NCBI RefSeq assembly: GCF_000761155.1
Contig: NZ_CP009533.1
Coordinates: 3,109,001-3,173,000, forward strand
From: Pseudomonas rhizosphaerae
GTDB taxonomy: Bacteria > Pseudomonadota > Gammaproteobacteria > Pseudomonadales > Pseudomonadaceae
Reading direction: 5' to 3'
Length of the DNA: 64,000 bases
Part shown: one piece after another, positions 63,943 to 64,000 of the stretch
How the letters are laid out: each line of letters starts with the position of its first letter
How positions within the stretch are numbered: position 1 is the stretch's first letter
Made by a program: the position numbers and the translations under genes
The notes under the pieces: model-generated
The model's input: the letters and a program-made list of their open reading frames with translations, nothing else
Databases searched by the model: none
What the model was told of the DNA's origin: nothing

Positions 63943-64000
63943 ATGCCACAGCGTCAATCTTTCGCGATCAAGACTTCCGTATTGTCCCAGGCCGTCGCTG
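63943..64000 (+). CDS. Start of an unidentified gene (truncated by the window end)
   Basis: An ATG at 63943, with GAGCGA upstream, opens a frame that runs to the window end: MPQRQSFAIKTSVLSQAVA. The basic start followed by a more hydrophobic stretch could begin a signal peptide, but 19 residues are too few to name a product. Its position next to the LacI-type operator suggests it is the regulated target. Confidence 0.45.
   Translation, partial: MPQRQSFAIKTSVLSQAVA

Overview
The window is a GC-rich (roughly 60-65% by eye) bacterial chromosome segment. It reads as a Pseudomonas of the P. putida group. The reasons are the nnrD-tsaE-amiB-mutL-miaA-hfq-hflX-hflKC-hisZ-purA block, the motAB / rhdA-psd / fimW-like / serB / parC-parE / cpdA-nudF / thiC / tolC order, the bioBFHCD operon, and the short 'GTAGGAGCGG' and 'GTAGCAGCGGCGCAAGCC' extragenic palindromes typical of that group. 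No rRNA, tRNA, CRISPR array, transposase or integrase was recognised.

Layout. 1-2.8 kb: tail of an ABC transporter permease and a chemoreceptor. 2.9-15.1 kb: minus-strand housekeeping run for purine and histidine synthesis, HflKC/HflX, Hfq, tRNA modification, mismatch repair, murein amidase and NAD(P)HX repair. 15.2-16.8 kb: queG and a TRIC-like membrane protein. 16.9-22 kb: accessory block, a minus-strand run (class I glutamine amidotransferase, YiiM-like MOSC protein, 75-aa protein, AurF-type diiron N-oxygenase, flavin/2Fe-2S reductase) diverging from a MocR/PtsJ-type regulator. 22-23.7 kb: orn and rsgA. 23.7-26.5 kb: second accessory patch (LysR regulator, class III aminotransferase, lone TIR-like protein). 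26.5-36.5 kb: motAB, HDOD protein, rhodanese, psd, FimW-like c-di-GMP protein, a short serB, HAMP membrane protein. 36.5-46 kb: topoisomerase IV genes and satellites, then yqiA-cpdA-DUF1249-nudF. 46-52 kb: RsiV-like lipoprotein, CytX, thiC with a TPP riboswitch, tolC. 52-56 kb: two paralogous acyl-CoA dehydrogenases. 56-62.3 kb: modE-like gene, comF and the biotin operon behind a BirA operator. 62.3-64 kb: a decayed toxin-antitoxin remnant, a LacI-family regulator with a palindromic operator, and the start of a new gene.

The strongest candidate for something undescribed is the 16.9-22 kb block. The oxygenase keeps all seven AurF diiron ligands at AurF spacing and is followed with no gap by its own flavin/ferredoxin reductase. 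It lies in a visibly AT-richer patch, with no NRPS or PKS nearby. Just upstream on the same strand is a YiiM-like MOSC protein, a family linked to resistance to N-hydroxylated bases. Other items of note are an antitoxin fused to the last 20 residues of a lost VapC toxin, a REP palindrome translated in frame inside BioC, and a SerB that has lost most of its first ACT domain.
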